The position numbers and the translations under genes were made by a program. From the NCBI GenBank assembly GCA_009885695.1, contig VFKE01000018.1:1-34263 (forward strand): a stretch of 34,263 nucleotides of DNA, in the 5' to 3' direction. Position 1 is the first letter of the stretch, and every line of letters starts with the position of its first letter. Under the pieces are notes generated by a model. That model was given only the letters and a program-made list of their open reading frames with translations, was not told the DNA's origin and did no database searches. Source of the DNA: Verrucomicrobiota bacterium. GTDB taxonomy: Bacteria > Verrucomicrobiota > Verrucomicrobiia > Verrucomicrobiales > Verrucomicrobiaceae. This document shows positions 32,452 to 34,263 of the stretch, piece by piece.

Positions 32452-33417
32452 TCATTTTCCCTGCTCCGGCCAGTTGATGAAATCGCCCTCGGGCTGTTCC
32501 TCGCCCAGGCCCATCAAGCCCAGCAATCGGTTCAAATCATCCACGCCATAGTATTCTAATTCAACGCGGCCCTTCTTTTCACCGTGATGCACGGCAGCTG
32601 CGGTGGCAAAATATCGCGTGAGCTTCTGCTCGATGGCGCGCAGGGCTTGCTGGAGGTCCGCGCCAGCCGCAGGCAGTTGCGCCTTGGGCTTCGGAGGATT
32701 TAAGATGTGCCCGACCAGTTTTTCCGCGCCGCGCACGGTGAGTCCCTTGGCGATGATCTGATCGGCGGCGGACTCGATGTCAGTCTTCGATTTAAGCGAG
32801 AGTAAAACCTTCGCGTGACCGGTGCTCAGTTTGCCGTCGCGCACGCGCTGCTGCACAACGGCAGGCAGTTCCAGCAGTCGGATGGCATTGGCCACGGTCG
32901 CTCGGTTCTTGCCAACTCTTTGAGCGATGTCTTCCTGCCGCAAATTGAATTCCTTCGCCAACCGCTGGTAGGCCTGCGCCTCCTCGATGGCATTCAGACC
33001 TTCGCGCTGGAGGTTCTCGATGAGCGCCATCTCCAGCACATCCTTGTCACTGGCCTCGCGTACGATGACAGGAATTTCGCTCAAGCCCAGCTCGCGGGAC
33101 GCGCGCCAGCGACGCTCACCGGCGATGAGTTCGTGTTTCCCGTGGCGCAGGCGCACGATGAGCGGCTGGATGATGCCATGCTCGCGAATGGAATCCATCA
33201 ATTCGGTGAGCTGATCGCCCGCGAAATCTTTGCGAGGCTGGAGCGGGCTGGCCACGACGTCAGAGAGCGGGACCTTGCGCACAGCCTCACCCGGCGGAAG
33301 GGCGCTGGCTGGCGTCTGTGCAATATTCGGAACACCAACTCCCGCAGACGCGCTGCCCGCAGGTCTGCCGATCAATGCTCCGAGTCCTTTGCCGAGTGCT
33401 GGTTTAGCCGTTGCCAT
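32452..33417 (-). CDS. parB: Chromosome-partitioning protein ParB
   Basis: ParB/Spo0J is a CTP-dependent DNA clamp that loads at parS sites near the origin and drives chromosome segregation with ParA. The 321-residue protein has the ParB N-terminal domain with PLQPRKDF (58-65), the CTP-binding GERRWRA (100-106) and ENLQRE (134-139), a helix-turn-helix (QEDIAQRVGKNRATVANAIRLL, about 161-182) and a C-terminal dimer domain (VELEYYGVDDLNRLLGLMG). It starts MATAKPALGKGLGALIG, typical of chromosomal ParB. ParA normally lies directly upstream, but no parA frame is present in the following 846 bases to the window end. I saw no canonical parS palindrome. Confidence 0.95.
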   Translation of the reverse strand: MATAKPALGKGLGALIGRPAGSASAGVGVPNIAQTPASALPPGEAVRKVPLSDVVASPLQPRKDFAGDQLTELMDSIREHGIIQPLIVRLRHGKHELIAGERRWRASRELGLSEIPVIVREASDKDVLEMALIENLQREGLNAIEEAQAYQRLAKEFNLRQEDIAQRVGKNRATVANAIRLLELPAVVQQRVRDGKLSTGHAKVLLSLKSKTDIESAADQIIAKGLTVRGAEKLVGHILNPPKPKAQLPAAGADLQQALRAIEQKLTRYFATAAAVHHGEKKGRVELEYYGVDDLNRLLGLMGLGEEQPEGDFINWPEQGK

Positions 33418-34263
33418 AGGCGGCGGAGCCTAGTGCCCGTTGCGGAAAACTCAAACTCCAAACTTTAAATGTCAAACCGACTCACTTTCAAAGCCATCAT
33501 GGCCGACGCCGTGCAGTCAGATTTGACCGTAGAAGCTTTCACACGACTCGCATAGGCAGTGTCGAATGACCTGCAAGCCTTTATGTTACCTAGAGTGATG
33601 TGCTGAAAGTTGTCGGGGGTCGAATTGAGGTTTTTGCACGACCTTGTTTGCCCTTTTCTCTCAAAGTGAGTTTGACGGTTCAAACTGCGTGTCTCACACT
33701 GCGGCGACATCATCAGGAAAGTCGCATCTCTACCGAATTTGTTTCCGAACATGACCCAGCGCACGCGTCTGTCAGGGCTTCAGAAGGTTGACCGGGACAA
33801 ACGCCGAAGGATTTGGAGGCGTTTGAGATGCAGCGAAGATGCACCCACAGGGTGAGTCTGCGAGTGGAGCAGACGAATCAACCACATTCGAGGCGGGCAT
33901 GGCGTTGGGGTGTTGAGTTGGAAGTAGGCGAACTTGGCTCCGTCAACAGTGTCACAGGTTCTTGAAAAAAGCATCAGCCACAAGTGTGAAAGCGCAGGCC
34001 GGCAGGACTTCCAAGAGCCTATTCAACATAGGAGCTTTCATGGCCGAGCAGCTTTTTTGATTTCATTTTTTCAAGTGGGTTGGCACGGCCAATGCCATTG
34101 GTTGGCTCGTGGGTTCTATTGGCGGCGCAAATATTGTTTGTTGGGATGTGCCCCGAATGGCACTAACTTAAGCATCATTACGCGGCCTTGGCACGGTGTT
34201 TTGGCGGGGCTGGTTCGCGGCGAAATTCGGCGCGCGGTCGCGTGAGCAATGAATACGAGTCCC
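33418..34263. other. Gene-free end region with small hairpins
   Basis: Short open frames here (for example 33465-33764 minus, 33934-34245 plus) have odd residue composition and no family features, so I see no supported gene. Two neat hairpins lie side by side: CACCC/GGGTG (33842-33854) and GTCTGC/GCAGAC (33856-33874), with a GGAGGCGTTTGAGATGC run before them. The base composition is less GC-rich than in the genes. This could be a structured RNA, a decayed insertion or plain spacer. Confidence 0.4.

Noticed and set aside
33934-34245. Partial gene or transposase remnant at the window end
   Set aside because: The 103-codon frame has an unnatural Trp/Cys/His-rich composition; I could not match either strand to a transposase, so it is left as non-coding.
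32452-34263. parS site near parB
   Set aside because: I looked for a palindrome of the TGTTTCACGTGAAACA type; only isolated CACGTG words occur (for example inside the tRNA), not a parS match.

Overview
The window looks like chromosomal DNA from a Gram-negative member of the PVC group, most likely a verrucomicrobium. The reasons are a GC-rich coding style, an LpxA lipid A enzyme, a DUF5069-type protein, a menaquinone-type methyltransferase, MEP-pathway IspE, many predicted exported proteins of unknown function, and short gene clusters separated by spacers full of palindromic repeats. This taxonomic call is an inference; no rRNA gene is present.

Layout. 1-1435: repeat-rich spacer, then an overlapping pair of small genes, the second a DUF6036/AbiEii-like nucleotidyltransferase-fold protein. 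1547-6153: a redox cluster (atypical aldehyde dehydrogenase, iron-type alcohol dehydrogenase, then a convergent DUF5069 gene and a beta-hydroxyacid-dehydrogenase-like protein), interrupted at 4105-4521 by a nest of inverted repeats. 6228-9116: minus-strand genes for an exported protein, a small basic protein, LpxA, RadC and another small basic protein. 9168-10805: a HEXXH metallopeptidase with a lysine/alanine/proline-rich tail resembling histone H1. 11000-14545: ispE, a small membrane protein, ubiE/menG and a J-domain-like protein. 14565-14649: tRNA-Leu(CAG).

14708-21293 is a minus-strand cluster for a type II secretion/type IV pilus-like machine: two tandem GspE/PilB ATPases, GspF, a pseudopilin, and a Yellow/MRJP-like exported beta-propeller whose start lies 7 bases after the pseudopilin stop. 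21464-26582 holds a DUF3500 exported protein, an exported unknown, a small membrane protein, a UDP-sugar epimerase, the conserved yicC-gmk pair and another small membrane protein.

26616-27294 is the most striking element. A 148-residue HUH/Y1 transposase of the REP-associated (RAYT, IS200-like) kind fits exactly between two inverted arms of about 115 bp. Each arm folds into three hairpins, and the differences between the arms are compensatory in two of the three stems.

27307-33417 contains an exported TIM-barrel protein, a membrane protein fused to a spermidine-synthase-like domain, a large polytopic membrane protein, an NTF2-like lipoprotein and a parB with no parA beside it. The last about 850 bases (33418-34263) hold no convincing gene.

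The functional themes are envelope biogenesis and secretion, core metabolism, and at least seven different intergenic palindrome families. Those palindromes and the RAYT module are the features most likely to repay comparison with other genomes.
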